A stretch of DNA of 64,000 bases from M0108 sp964523415 (GCA_964523415.1 CAZFZB010000002.1:16143-80142); one strand, 5' to 3'. Positions 45,529 to 54,434 are shown, counted from the stretch's first letter. Notes: a model not told the origin generated them from the letters alone. Numbers and translations are program-made.

Positions 45529-48099
45529 CTAGGCCTTTGCCACCTTTACCGCGCACTTCTTGTAGTCGGTCTCCTTGGAGAGCGGGCAGGTCGCGTCAAG
45601 GGTCAGTTTGTTGACCAGGCGGCTGGCGTCGAACCAGGGGATGAAGACCAATCCCTCCGGTGGCCGATTCCGCCCGCGGGTCTCGATGGTGGCGGTGATT
45701 TCCCCGCGTCGCGAGGAGATTTTCGCCACCTGCCCGTCGCGCAGACCCAAACGCTTGGCGTCCTCTCTGTTCATAAAGACGAGGGCATCCGGGACTGCCT
45801 TGTAGAGTTCCGGGACGCGCCGGGTCATGGACCCGGAGTGCCAATGTTCCAGGACACGTCCGGTGCACAGCCACAAGGGGTACTCGGCATCCGGAATCTC
45901 CGGTGGGGCCTCGTAGGGAGCGAAAATGATGTTCGCCTTCCCGTCCTTGTTGCCGTAGAAGAAAACGTCGCCCTTCGCCACTTGGGGATTGTTCTTGGTC
46001 ACATAGGGGTCATAGCCCTCCCTGAAGCGCCACAGGGTCTCACGGCCCTCCACGACCGGCCAGCGCAGACCGCGCGCCTCGTGGTAGGTCTGGAAGGGGG
46101 CCAGATCATGGGCATGACCCCGCCCAAAGATGGCGTACTCCTCGAAGAGGCCCTTTTGGACGTAATAGCCGAAGTCGGCGCTTTCGTGATTACCGTAGGA
46201 ATTGCCCCGGTCATCGACGACCTTGCCATCGTAGGGGAAATGGTCAACAACGCCATTCTTGTAAAGGATTTCGTATAGGGTCTTGCCCCGGTACTCCGGC
46301 TTCTTAGCCAACAGTTCCTCCGGCCAGACCTCCTCCACCTTGAAGCGCTTGGCAAATTCCATGACCTGCCATAGGTCGGATTTGGACTCGCCAGGGGCAT
46401 CCACCTGTTGACGCCAGAACTGGGTTCGCCGTTCGGCATTGCCGTAGGCCCCCTCCTTCTCCGTCCACATGGCGGTCGGCAGAATCAGGTCCGCGGCCTG
46501 GCCCGAGACCGTAGGATAGGGATCGGACACGGTGATGAAATTGTCCGGGTTGCGCCAACCAGGGTAACTCTCCCCATTCATGTTGGCAGCCGCCTGCATG
46601 TTGTTGTTGCACTGCTGCCAGTAGCAATTCATCTTGCCGTCCTTCAGCATGCGGTGCATCAAGACGGCGTGGTAACCGATGTTCGGGTTGATGGTACCCT
46701 CCGGGAGTTGCCAGACCTTCTCGGCAACGGCACGGTGTTCGGGCTTCATCACCACCATGTCGGCGGGCAGGCGGTGGGCGAAGGTCCCGACCTCGCGCGC
46801 CGTGCCGCAGGCCGAGGGCTGCCCGGTGAGGGAGAAGGGGCCGTTGCCAGGTTCCGAGATCTTGCCCACCAGGAGGTGGACGTTATACATGTTGGAGTTC
46901 ACCCAGGAGCCGCGGGTATGCTGGTTGAACCCCATGGTCCAGAAGGAGACGACCTTCTTGCCGGGGTCGGCATAGACCTTGGCCAGGGCCTCCAGGTTCT
47001 CCTTGGGCACACCGGAAAGCTCGGAAACATAGTCCAACGTGTAGGGCTCCACCAACTTGGCGAATTCCTCGAGGCTGATCGCCTCTGAGCCCATGGGGTC
47101 GCCCTTCTTTTTCTTCTTCTCGGGGTCGCTAGGGTCGGGATAGCCGTTGTTGGTCGCCGCCTGCTCAAGCGGGTTGTTGGGACGGAGGCCAAAACCGATG
47201 CCAAGGTTGGTCTTCTTGAAGTTGCAGTGGGCCTCGACGAAGGCCTTGTTGACCTTGCCGTTCTGTATGATGTAGTTACAGATGTAGTTCTGGATGGCCA
47301 AGTCTGTCTGCGGCTTGAAGACGATGGGGTTGTCCGCCATTTCGAAGCAGCGGTGCTCGTAGGTTGAGAGGACGTGCACCTGGCAGCCATCCTTGGTGAG
47401 CCGGGTGTCGGTCAGGCGCGACCAGAGGATGGGGTGCATCTCCGCCATGTTGGAGCCCCACAGGACGAAGACGTCACCATGCTCCAGGTCGTCGTAACAG
47501 CCCATCGGCTCATCGATGCCGAAGGTACGCATGAAGCCCACCACGGCGGACGCCATACAGTGCCGCGCATTGGGGTCCAGGTTATTGGAGCGCAGGCCGG
47601 CCTTCATGAATTTGGCGGCCGCATAGCCCTCCCAGACGGTCCACTGACCGGAGCCGAACATCCCCACCCGGGTGACACCGCCCTCCTTCTTCATGGCTTC
47701 CTTCCACTTCTGGGCCATGATGTCGAAGGCCTCGTCCCAGGAGACAGGCTCGAAACTGCCATTCTTATCGTACTTGCCGTTGGTCTTGCGGAGAAGGGGT
47801 TGGGTCAGCCGGTCCTTGCCATACATGATCTTCGGCAGGAAATAGCCCTTGATGCAATTGAGCCCGCGGTTGACCGGGGCGTCAGGGTCACCTTGGCTGG
47901 CGACCACCTTGCCATCCTTGACCCCGACCAGGACGCTGCATCCCGTACCGCAGAAACGGCAGGGGGCCTTGTCCCAACGGATACCCTCGTCGCCGGCCGC
48001 GGCCTGCGCCTGAATCTCCGTTGGCAGGGTGATGCCTACCGCCGCCGCGGCGGCCACCGCCGCCTGAGCCATGATGAAATCACGCCGACTGATATTCAC
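45529..48099 (-). CDS. napA: Periplasmic nitrate reductase catalytic subunit NapA
   Basis: An 856-residue molybdoenzyme reducing nitrate to nitrite in the periplasm. The twin-arginine signal NISRRDFIMAQ is at residues 2-12. The N-terminal 4Fe-4S cluster uses Cys47, 50, 54 and 82, and the molybdenum ligand is Cys181 in ARHCMASA, as in NapA rather than NarG (which uses Asp). The GTG at 48099 gives the canonical NapA N-terminus (NISRRDF) and lies 9 bases after GGAGG; an ATG at 48108 abuts GGAGG with no spacer. Its start overlaps the napD end, so translation is coupled. NapB and NapC/NapGH deliver electrons. Confidence 0.96.
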   Translation of the reverse strand: MNISRRDFIMAQAAVAAAAAVGITLPTEIQAQAAAGDEGIRWDKAPCRFCGTGCSVLVGVKDGKVVASQGDPDAPVNRGLNCIKGYFLPKIMYGKDRLTQPLLRKTNGKYDKNGSFEPVSWDEAFDIMAQKWKEAMKKEGGVTRVGMFGSGQWTVWEGYAAAKFMKAGLRSNNLDPNARHCMASAVVGFMRTFGIDEPMGCYDDLEHGDVFVLWGSNMAEMHPILWSRLTDTRLTKDGCQVHVLSTYEHRCFEMADNPIVFKPQTDLAIQNYICNYIIQNGKVNKAFVEAHCNFKKTNLGIGFGLRPNNPLEQAATNNGYPDPSDPEKKKKKGDPMGSEAISLEEFAKLVEPYTLDYVSELSGVPKENLEALAKVYADPGKKVVSFWTMGFNQHTRGSWVNSNMYNVHLLVGKISEPGNGPFSLTGQPSACGTAREVGTFAHRLPADMVVMKPEHRAVAEKVWQLPEGTINPNIGYHAVLMHRMLKDGKMNCYWQQCNNNMQAAANMNGESYPGWRNPDNFITVSDPYPTVSGQAADLILPTAMWTEKEGAYGNAERRTQFWRQQVDAPGESKSDLWQVMEFAKRFKVEEVWPEELLAKKPEYRGKTLYEILYKNGVVDHFPYDGKVVDDRGNSYGNHESADFGYYVQKGLFEEYAIFGRGHAHDLAPFQTYHEARGLRWPVVEGRETLWRFREGYDPYVTKNNPQVAKGDVFFYGNKDGKANIIFAPYEAPPEIPDAEYPLWLCTGRVLEHWHSGSMTRRVPELYKAVPDALVFMNREDAKRLGLRDGQVAKISSRRGEITATIETRGRNRPPEGLVFIPWFDASRLVNKLTLDATCPLSKETDYKKCAVKVAKA

Positions 48100-48346
48100 G
48101 GTCACCATCCTCCAAGGGTTCGTCCCCACCGTAGTGGTAGATCAGGGATGTATTAAGGACGCCAGCCACCCGGCCTATCGCCGCCAGGGTGTCCACCGCC
48201 ATCGTCTCGGGGGTGTCTTCCACCGTGACCACGAGGTTGCCGCCTTCGCTCGCATGCAGTTCGACACCCGGCAATTCCATAAGCCGCTGGGCTACCGCGG
48301 GTGCATCCTGCGCCCTGGTTTCTACGACACAACCACAGATATTCAT
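48080..48346 (-). CDS. napD: NapD chaperone
   Basis: An 88-residue cytoplasmic protein with the ferredoxin-like fold of NapD. The N-terminus MNICGCVVETRAQD and the VNTSLIYHYG-like end (GVLNTSLIYHYGGDE) match. NapD binds the NapA twin-arginine leader and holds it until the molybdenum cofactor is inserted. It is the first nap gene; its last 20 bases overlap the napA start. Confidence 0.92.
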   Translation of the reverse strand: MNICGCVVETRAQDAPAVAQRLMELPGVELHASEGGNLVVTVEDTPETMAVDTLAAIGRVAGVLNTSLIYHYGGDEPLEDGDREYQSA

Positions 48347-48752
48347 GCGGTTACCTCAAACGCCATCACTAGGGCCAGAGTCGGGCGTGGGTTCAGGCTT
48401 ACAGGGCCGCCCTGCGACCTCCGGCACCGGTAACAGCCGGGGGCCCAGTATCATCAGGGAACCGGGCCATGGTAGGGCTTGGGCTTCACGCCCTATGATC
48501 GCCGAGGACGGAAGTGGCATACTTGATCCACATCAAGGCCTGTGGGGTCTGAGTGGTATTCATGATCTGGGTCAATGAGCAGGCATCCCTGTCATGGGCC
48601 AGGTTCCCTTGCTCCCTGCCCGGGGCTGGTTAAGCACCAAGACCTCATGGTCTGCAAACCGGGTTTCGCGCCTTGTCGGGTGCCGAGGGTCCTACACTCT
48701 TCGGGCGGGTCGCTAACTCAGGGTGCAGCTTCCTATTGACCGGAGAATTGCT
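48347..48752. promoter_or_regulatory. nap regulatory region, divergent with the dioxygenase gene
   Basis: 406 bp upstream of napD. It contains the FNR box at 48523-48536 (separate entry) and a weak ATCATA at 48494-48499 on the minus strand, placed as a -10 box for a class II FNR promoter. No gene was found here. The region also feeds the divergent dioxygenase gene, whose start has GGAGA upstream. Confidence 0.55.
48523..48536 (-). promoter_or_regulatory. FNR/Anr box for the nap operon
   Basis: TTGATCCACATCAA exactly fits the FNR consensus TTGATnnnnATCAA. Being palindromic it can serve either direction, but napD is the expected target. If the box lies at -41.5, transcription would begin near 48488, leaving a leader of about 140 bases. 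This implies oxygen-limited induction of nap by FNR/Anr. Confidence 0.75.
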
Positions 48753-49589
48753 ATGAACGTCACCGCCAAGGCAAGGCCCCTGGACTCCAGGACCCCCATG
48801 CCGACCTGGTTCATCCCCCACGGGGCCGGTCCCTGTTTTTTCATGGACTGGCAGCCACCCCATGCTTGGACCCGAATGGCTGCCTTCCTCAAGGGGGTGT
48901 CCGCCACCTTGCCCCAGCGCCCCGTGGCCATCCTGGTCGTTTCGGCGCACTGGCTGGAGAAGGATTTCATGGTCACGAGCGCTCCCAGGCCGGAACTCAT
49001 CTATGACTATTACGGCTTTCCGCCGCACACCTATGACCTGAAGTATCCCGCCGCCGGGGAGCCCCGATTGGCGTCACGCATCACCGAACTGCTGGGGCGG
49101 GAAAATCTGGCCTCCCACCCCGACCCGCACCGGGGCTTCGATCATGGGATGTTCATCCCCCTGATGCTGATGTTCCCCGATGCCGATCTGCCGGTCGTGC
49201 AAGTCTCCTTGCGCCGAGATCTGGACCCCGATCTCCATTGGCGGGCAGGCCAGGCCTTGACGCCCCTACGGGATGAGGGCGTCCTGATCCTGGGGAGCGG
49301 CATGAGCTTTCACAATATGCGGGGCTATGGCGATCCCCGCTTCGGACCCATCTCTGACCAGTTCGACGCCTGGCTGACCACCAGTCTAGAGGCGGAGGCC
49401 GGACAGCGTAGGCGATTGCTGGTCGATTGGGCGCAAGCCCCCGGGGCGCGGCTGTCTCACCCCCTGCGGGCGGAGGAGCATCTGTTGCCCTTGATGGTGG
49501 TTGCCGGGGCGGCTGGCGACCGGCCCGGTCAACGCCTCTTCAGTGATCGGGTGATGGAAACCACTTTGTCCGCCTTCCGTTTCGGTTGA
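48753..49589 (+). CDS. DODA-type extradiol ring-opening dioxygenase
   Basis: A 278-residue cytoplasmic protein of the LigB/DODA superfamily (YgiD-like). The metal-site histidines lie in FIPHGAGPC, VSAHWLEK and DHGMFIPL; the PHTYDLKYPAAGEP segment is typical. Family members cleave catechol-like rings such as DOPA with Fe(II) or zinc, but several have unknown substrates. GGAGA 7 bases before the ATG at 48753 supports this start over the frame's earlier one. It is divergent from napD, sharing the FNR-box region. Confidence 0.87.
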   Translation: MNVTAKARPLDSRTPMPTWFIPHGAGPCFFMDWQPPHAWTRMAAFLKGVSATLPQRPVAILVVSAHWLEKDFMVTSAPRPELIYDYYGFPPHTYDLKYPAAGEPRLASRITELLGRENLASHPDPHRGFDHGMFIPLMLMFPDADLPVVQVSLRRDLDPDLHWRAGQALTPLRDEGVLILGSGMSFHNMRGYGDPRFGPISDQFDAWLTTSLEAEAGQRRRLLVDWAQAPGARLSHPLRAEEHLLPLMVVAGAAGDRPGQRLFSDRVMETTLSAFRFG

Positions 49590-49692
49590 GACGTCCAGAG
49601 GTCCGGGACCGGGACGGCGGGCTTACTGCCTTATCTCAAAGCCCGGGCACCCTGCGTGCCCCTTCTGCCCCTGGGACGGGATAGCGGGCACC

Positions 49693-49707
49693 GCGACAAT
49701 TTGTCGC
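49693..49707 (+). promoter_or_regulatory. Palindrome resembling a RegA/RegR/PrrA-type box upstream of the TonB receptor
   Basis: GCGACAATTTGTCGC is a perfect 7-bp inverted repeat about a central T. It agrees in 14 of 15 positions with the RegR-box consensus GNGRCRTTNNGNCGC recalled from Bradyrhizobium work. It lies 71 bases before the receptor start; a GATAAT -10-like box follows at 49732-49737 with no clear -35, placing the palindrome centre near -43, an activator position. Confidence 0.5.
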
Positions 49708-49777
49708 ATACCCTCTCCCCATCCTCGCCTTGATAATTCTCAATTGCTGATCACCAACTAGATAAGGGGAGCAATTG

Positions 49778-52036
49778 ATGAGGCCTAGACTTCACCCACT
49801 TTCCGCCGCCGTGGCGGTTGCCTGTGTCATGATGGCGAACTGGCACCAGGCCCTTGCCGAGAGTGCGACGGATTTGAGTGAAATCGTCGTCAGCGCCGAA
49901 ACCCCTGGATCCTTTCCAAATTCCGGCATAGTAGCAGGCCCGGAGTTGGAGGCCGCCCGGGTCGGTACCAGTGATACCGCCACGCTACTGCTCCAGGTGC
50001 CGGGCGTCAGTCTCTACGGTGCCGGCGGTGTCTCCAGTCTGCCCGCAATTCATGGTCTGGCCGATGATAGGGTGCGCATCACGGTCGATGGCATGGATCT
50101 GATCGCCGCCTGTCCCAATCACATGAATCCCCCCTTGTCCTATCTGGACCCGACGGCGGTTGGCAGTCTCAAGGTCTATGCCGGTATCGTGCCCGTAAGC
50201 CTGGCTGGTGACAGCATCGGTGGCACCATCATCGCGGACTCGCCCGAGCCGGAATTCGCCGCCCCCGGTGAAAAATACTTGCTCAAGGGCTCGATCGGCG
50301 GCTATTACCAGAGCAACGGCAATGGTTACAGCGCCAATGTCGGGGCCACCGCGGCCACCGACAGCTTCAGCATCGCCTACAGCGGGGCCTTGGCGAAGTC
50401 GCAAAACTACCAGGCCGGAGGTGACTTCAAGACCACGCGGGTCACGGGGCGCCTCGGGCATACCCTACCCCTGAACGAGGTGGGATCGACGGCCTATGAT
50501 ACCCGCAACCAAACTCTCGATTTTGCATGGAAAAACGGCATTCATAAGGTCGAGGCCCAGATTGGCTACCAGGATATCCCCCAGGAGCTGTTCCCGAACC
50601 AGCGTATGGATATGCTCGGCAATGAACAGAAAAGCTTTGATCTGAATTACACCGGCGACTTCAACTGGGGCAAGCTGGAGGCCCAGGCCTACTACCAGAA
50701 GGTCGACCATTTCATGGATTTTGGCCCGGATAAGCGCTTCTGGTATGGCCCCGCTACCGGCATGACGTCCGTTGATGGCAAGCCCTGTTGGCCCATCAGC
50801 AGCACCTGTGCCGCTGGAATGCCCATGAATACCGATGCCAAGACCCTGGGTGCCAACCTCCAGGCAGAGATCGATCTCACGGAAACCCAACTCCTACGGC
50901 TAGGGGCCGAATACCAGGGCTACCGGCTCGATGACTGGTGGTCACCCTCCGGGGCCAATATGTACCCCGGCACCTTCTGGAATATCAATGACGGCCAGCG
51001 CGATCGCGTGGCGCTTTACGGCGAATGGGAGGCGCGGCCCACCCCGCAATGGCTGACATTGCTGGGAATTCGCTTCGAACAGGTTGACATGAACACCGGG
51101 GATGTTAGGGGTTACAACACCAGCCCCACCGCCCCCGGCAAGCAATATCAAGAGGCCAACCTCTTCAATGCCCAGGATCATCAGCAAACGGATAACAATA
51201 TCAATCTGTCCGCCCTGGCCCGCTATCGGCTGGATGAAACCAAGAACCTGGAATTCGGCTTTGCCCACCTGGTACGTTCCCCCAACCTTTATGAGCGCTA
51301 TACCTGGTCCTCTTGGGCCATGGCCGCGAGCATGAACAACTCCGTGGGCGATGGTAACGGCTATGTCGGTGACATCAACCTGAAACCGGAACAGGCCAAT
51401 ACCCTTTCGGCGACCTTCGATTGGCATGCCCCGGGTCGTGATTGGGAACTGCAAGCAACGCCCTATTACACCTATGTCACTGACTACATCGATGCCATCA
51501 GGACGGCGGTCTGGATTCCCGATGCCTTTAACGTCCTGCGATATGCCAACCAAAAGGCGCAGCTTTACGGTATCGATGTCTCCGGCAAAATGCCTCTCTT
51601 CAAAAGTGACTTTGGCCGTTTTGGCCTCAAGGGTCTTCTGAACTACACCAAGGGCGAGAATCTGGATACAAATGATGGACTCTACAACATCATGCCGCTC
51701 AACGTGACCTTGTCTCTGACCCAAAAACTGGGGGGCTGGGATAATGCCATCGAGGTGGTGATGGTCGATACCAAGGATGACCTCTCCGAGGTCCGTAATG
51801 AGATCGAAACGCCCGGCTACACCCTCTTCAATCTGCGTGGCAGTTATTCCTGGACCAAGGTCAGGCTCGATTTTGGCATCGAAAACCTCCTCGACCGCTT
51901 CTATTCCCTGCCGCTGGGCGGCGCCTATCTGGGGCAGGGCAAGACCATGGAACTCAACCCCATCACCCCAGCCTGGGGAACGGCGGTGCCTGGCATGGGA
52001 AGGTCCTATTATGTCGGGCTGAATCTGAAATTCTAA
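49778..52036 (+). CDS. TonB-dependent receptor with OprC-type copper-binding motif
   Basis: A 752-residue outer-membrane protein. It has a signal peptide (about 1-28), a TonB-box-like segment (EIVVSA, about 35-40), a plug domain to about 180, and a 22-strand barrel ending in F (GLNLKF). The plug has CPNHM (Cys112, Met116) and the barrel HFM (His311, Met313), the CxxxM...HxM pattern that binds copper in P. aeruginosa OprC. The plug motif DLIAACPNHMNPPLSYLDP also resembles OprC/NosA. GGGGAG six bases before the ATG at 49778 supports the start. It is likely energised by exbB-exbD-tonB at 54-55.6 kb. Confidence 0.87.
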   Translation: MRPRLHPLSAAVAVACVMMANWHQALAESATDLSEIVVSAETPGSFPNSGIVAGPELEAARVGTSDTATLLLQVPGVSLYGAGGVSSLPAIHGLADDRVRITVDGMDLIAACPNHMNPPLSYLDPTAVGSLKVYAGIVPVSLAGDSIGGTIIADSPEPEFAAPGEKYLLKGSIGGYYQSNGNGYSANVGATAATDSFSIAYSGALAKSQNYQAGGDFKTTRVTGRLGHTLPLNEVGSTAYDTRNQTLDFAWKNGIHKVEAQIGYQDIPQELFPNQRMDMLGNEQKSFDLNYTGDFNWGKLEAQAYYQKVDHFMDFGPDKRFWYGPATGMTSVDGKPCWPISSTCAAGMPMNTDAKTLGANLQAEIDLTETQLLRLGAEYQGYRLDDWWSPSGANMYPGTFWNINDGQRDRVALYGEWEARPTPQWLTLLGIRFEQVDMNTGDVRGYNTSPTAPGKQYQEANLFNAQDHQQTDNNINLSALARYRLDETKNLEFGFAHLVRSPNLYERYTWSSWAMAASMNNSVGDGNGYVGDINLKPEQANTLSATFDWHAPGRDWELQATPYYTYVTDYIDAIRTAVWIPDAFNVLRYANQKAQLYGIDVSGKMPLFKSDFGRFGLKGLLNYTKGENLDTNDGLYNIMPLNVTLSLTQKLGGWDNAIEVVMVDTKDDLSEVRNEIETPGYTLFNLRGSYSWTKVRLDFGIENLLDRFYSLPLGGAYLGQGKTMELNPITPAWGTAVPGMGRSYYVGLNLKF

Positions 52037-52056
52037 CCAGGGACAAGGCAGCCCCA

Positions 52057-52614
52057 TCAGGAGGGGGCTGGCCGGGGGTCCTGGGGACGGCGTTTAGCCA
52101 GTTTTCGCTGTAGGGTGCGGCGATGCATGCCCAGGGCACGCGCGGTGGCGGCGACGTTACCCCCATGTTCATCCCAGATGCGTTGGATGTATTCCCACTC
52201 CAGGTGGCGGACGGACAACCTTTGTTCAGGGGCCTTTTCCCGGATAGCCATTTCCTCCTCCACCAGGGCCTGGATGATGTCCGTCACGCCGGCGGGTTTG
52301 GCCAGATACTGAACGGCCCCCAACTTGATGGCGCTGACCACGGTGGGAATGCTGGCGTAGCCGGTGAGGATGAGGATACGGGCCTCGGGGGCGAGGGTCA
52401 GAAGAGGCTCGATTAGGTTGAGGCCAGATTGTCCGGCCAGATTGAGGTCGAGGATGATGTAGTCGGGATGCTGGTTCTGGCAGCAAGCCATGGCCTCCGC
52501 GGGGGTGGCAACGGAGGTGACCTGGAAGCCCCGGCGACCGAGGGAACGGGCAAGCACGTCCCGGTAGAGGTCGTCGTCATCGACCAGGAGCAGGGATCCA
52601 GCTTCAGACGACAC
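52057..52614 (-). CDS. regA: RegA/PrrA/ActR-family response regulator
   Basis: 185 residues from GTG at 52614, the normal RegA length. The receiver domain carries D56 in IILDLNLAG, followed by TGYASIPTVVSAIKLGAVQYLAKPA, typical of RegA. A Fis-like helix-turn-helix ends the protein (GNVAATARALGMHRRTLQRKLAK). AAGGAG is 7 bases before the GTG. The gene overlaps the regB end, so the pair is co-translated. RegA-type proteins activate many redox-linked genes in purple bacteria, including respiration and nitrogen metabolism. It lies convergent to the copper-motif receptor. Confidence 0.9.
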   Translation of the reverse strand: MSSEAGSLLLVDDDDLYRDVLARSLGRRGFQVTSVATPAEAMACCQNQHPDYIILDLNLAGQSGLNLIEPLLTLAPEARILILTGYASIPTVVSAIKLGAVQYLAKPAGVTDIIQALVEEEMAIREKAPEQRLSVRHLEWEYIQRIWDEHGGNVAATARALGMHRRTLQRKLAKRRPQDPRPAPS

Positions 52615-53875
52615 CGGTGGTCTCCTTGGCCGCGGCCAGGGGTAGGCACAGCTGGGCGGTGGCACCGCCGGTTTCTGGTGCCAGGATGCTCAGGCTGCCG
52701 CCACGACGCTCGATGGCGGCGCGACCCAGGAGCAGGCCTACACCCATGCCCTGGGTCGAGGTGACGGGTTGGCGTTGTCGGATGGTTTCTAGGGTCGCCC
52801 TGGAAATGCCGGTCCCGTTATCCGTGACCCTGATTTCGAGGGTACCCGCCCTGGCCAGGGCCCTGACCTGGATAAGGCTGGCCTGGGCCTCGAGGGCATT
52901 GTCGAGCAGGTTGGTCAGGGCGCGCTCGATGGTCGGGTCCGCGGACAGGCGGAAGTTGTCCAGGTCCTGAGTTATGTCCAGGCGCAATTCGGCCTGGGGA
53001 TGCTGGCTTTGCCAGGCGAGGAGCAGGGGTTGTAACCAGGCACGGGCCGGTAGGCAGGGGGGGTCCTCCGATCTGGCGGGGCCCGCCCGTGCCGTCAAAA
53101 GGCTGAGGGTCTCTTTGCAGCGTTGGATCGGCACCTTCATGGCCTGGACATCCGGGACCAGTTCAGCGGCCAGGTGACGGTCGTCCAGTAGATCGTCAAC
53201 CAGGATAGCGAGGGTGGCCAGGGGGGTGCTGAGATCATGCGCCGCGCCGGCGGCCTGACTGCCCAGGGAGATTAGCCAGTCGTCGCGGATGGCCCGTTCG
53301 CGAGCGGCGGCGAGTTCCTGGTCGCGGTGGCGAATACTGGCCGTGAGTTGCAGGATGAACCAGACGACCATGACCGCCGATAGGGTGAAGACCAGCCACA
53401 TGCCAAAGAGGTGCAGGGAACCGGCCATGGGGTAGTCGCTGATGTACAAGGGGACGTAATAATGCCAAAGGAAGGAATAGATCAGGATGGCGGTCAGGGC
53501 GAAATACCAGGCCTGACGCTGGTCCAGGACCAGGGCGCCGATGGCGACCAGGGGTAGAAATATGGAGATCAGAGGGTTGGTCGCCCCGCCGGAGAGGTAG
53601 ATGTAGGCACCCCAGGCCAGGAGATCGAAGCCCAATTGCGTCAGAGGCGAGGAAAACAGGGGTAAGTCCCGGGCCGGGCCCAGAAAACGGGCGGCCACCA
53701 TAACCATCAGGTTGATGGTGGCAATGACCCCGGTAAAGGCCAGTAGCTGGCCCCTGAGATCGGAGGGGCCGAGGAGGTAAGGGCTAACCAGGGCAGCCAG
53801 GGCCATCGCCAGAACCGACAACCAGCGCAGTTGCATCAGAGAGGCCTGGATGATGCGGGTCAGGGAGTCGATCAC
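52604..53875 (-). CDS. regB: RegB/PrrB-type redox sensor histidine kinase
   Basis: A 423-residue membrane kinase. There are about six hydrophobic segments in the first 180 residues. The H-box is AAHDLSTPLATL with His213. The redox cysteine equivalent to RegB Cys265 is present (Cys253 in IQRCKETL). A quinone-binding heptapeptide GGxxNPF reads GGATNPL (96-102), so the last residue differs. The ATPase domain ends near 410. It phosphorylates RegA when quinone becomes reduced. No strong ribosome-binding site was seen before the ATG at 53875. It precedes regA in the same transcript. Confidence 0.88.
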   Translation of the reverse strand: MIDSLTRIIQASLMQLRWLSVLAMALAALVSPYLLGPSDLRGQLLAFTGVIATINLMVMVAARFLGPARDLPLFSSPLTQLGFDLLAWGAYIYLSGGATNPLISIFLPLVAIGALVLDQRQAWYFALTAILIYSFLWHYYVPLYISDYPMAGSLHLFGMWLVFTLSAVMVVWFILQLTASIRHRDQELAAARERAIRDDWLISLGSQAAGAAHDLSTPLATLAILVDDLLDDRHLAAELVPDVQAMKVPIQRCKETLSLLTARAGPARSEDPPCLPARAWLQPLLLAWQSQHPQAELRLDITQDLDNFRLSADPTIERALTNLLDNALEAQASLIQVRALARAGTLEIRVTDNGTGISRATLETIRQRQPVTSTQGMGVGLLLGRAAIERRGGSLSILAPETGGATAQLCLPLAAAKETTGVV

Positions 53876-53941
53876 GGTTGGGAAGGGGCTCGTTGGATAG
53901 GGAGGGCGAGGGGAATTGTAGCATTGCGTCCGGGCACCGAA

Positions 53942-53967
53942 GGTCCGTCGGACCGGGTGGCCACCCG
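53942..53967. promoter_or_regulatory. Two adjacent palindromes upstream of exbB
   Basis: GGTCCGTCGGACC (53942-53954, 6-bp arms around one base) abuts CGGGTGGCCACCCG (53954-53967, perfect 14-bp palindrome) in the regB-exbB divergent gap, ending 32 bases before the exbB start. It may be an operator pair or nested hairpins. Confidence 0.4.
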
Positions 53968-53999
53968 CACGCCACTATCAATCAATGGAGGTAGTTACC

Positions 54000-54425
54000 T
54001 TGGAGTTGTTGAAGACCTACCTGGACGCCGGCCTGCTGGGGTTGCTCGGACTCATGAGCTTTCTGACCCTGACCTTCACCATCGAGCGTTTTCTCTATTT
54101 CGCGCGGGTGGATTTGGGGTCCTTCCGCCGGGTGGATGATTTGGAGATAGCCCTGACCCGTCATCTCACCGTTATCGCCACCGTGGGTGCCAATGCCCCC
54201 TACGTGGGATTGCTTGGCACCGTCCTCGGTATCCTCATCACCTTCCATGACATGGGCCAAGGGGGCGCAATCGACACCTCGACCATCATGGTCGGGCTGG
54301 CCCTGGCACTTAAGGCCACGGCCCTGGGCCTGCTAGTCGCCATGCCCTCCATCGTCTTTTACAACGCCCTGCTGCGACGCGTCGATGTACTCAAGGCTCG
54401 TTGGGGCCGCCGGGTTGGCTCTTGA
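54000..54425 (+). CDS. exbB: ExbB, TonB-system energiser (MotA/TolQ/ExbB family)
   Basis: A 141-residue inner-membrane protein with three hydrophobic segments (about 10-30, 65-85, 105-125), the compact ExbB type. GANAPYVGLLGTVLGILITF is the pore-helix signature. I chose the TTG at 54000 because GGAGG lies 8 bases upstream, whereas the ATG at 53985 has that GGAGG inside it. It forms a proton channel with ExbD and powers TonB. It starts the exbB-exbD-tonB operon, divergent from regB. Confidence 0.9.
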   Translation: MELLKTYLDAGLLGLLGLMSFLTLTFTIERFLYFARVDLGSFRRVDDLEIALTRHLTVIATVGANAPYVGLLGTVLGILITFHDMGQGGAIDTSTIMVGLALALKATALGLLVAMPSIVFYNALLRRVDVLKARWGRRVGS

Positions 54426-54434
54426 GGTCCGACC

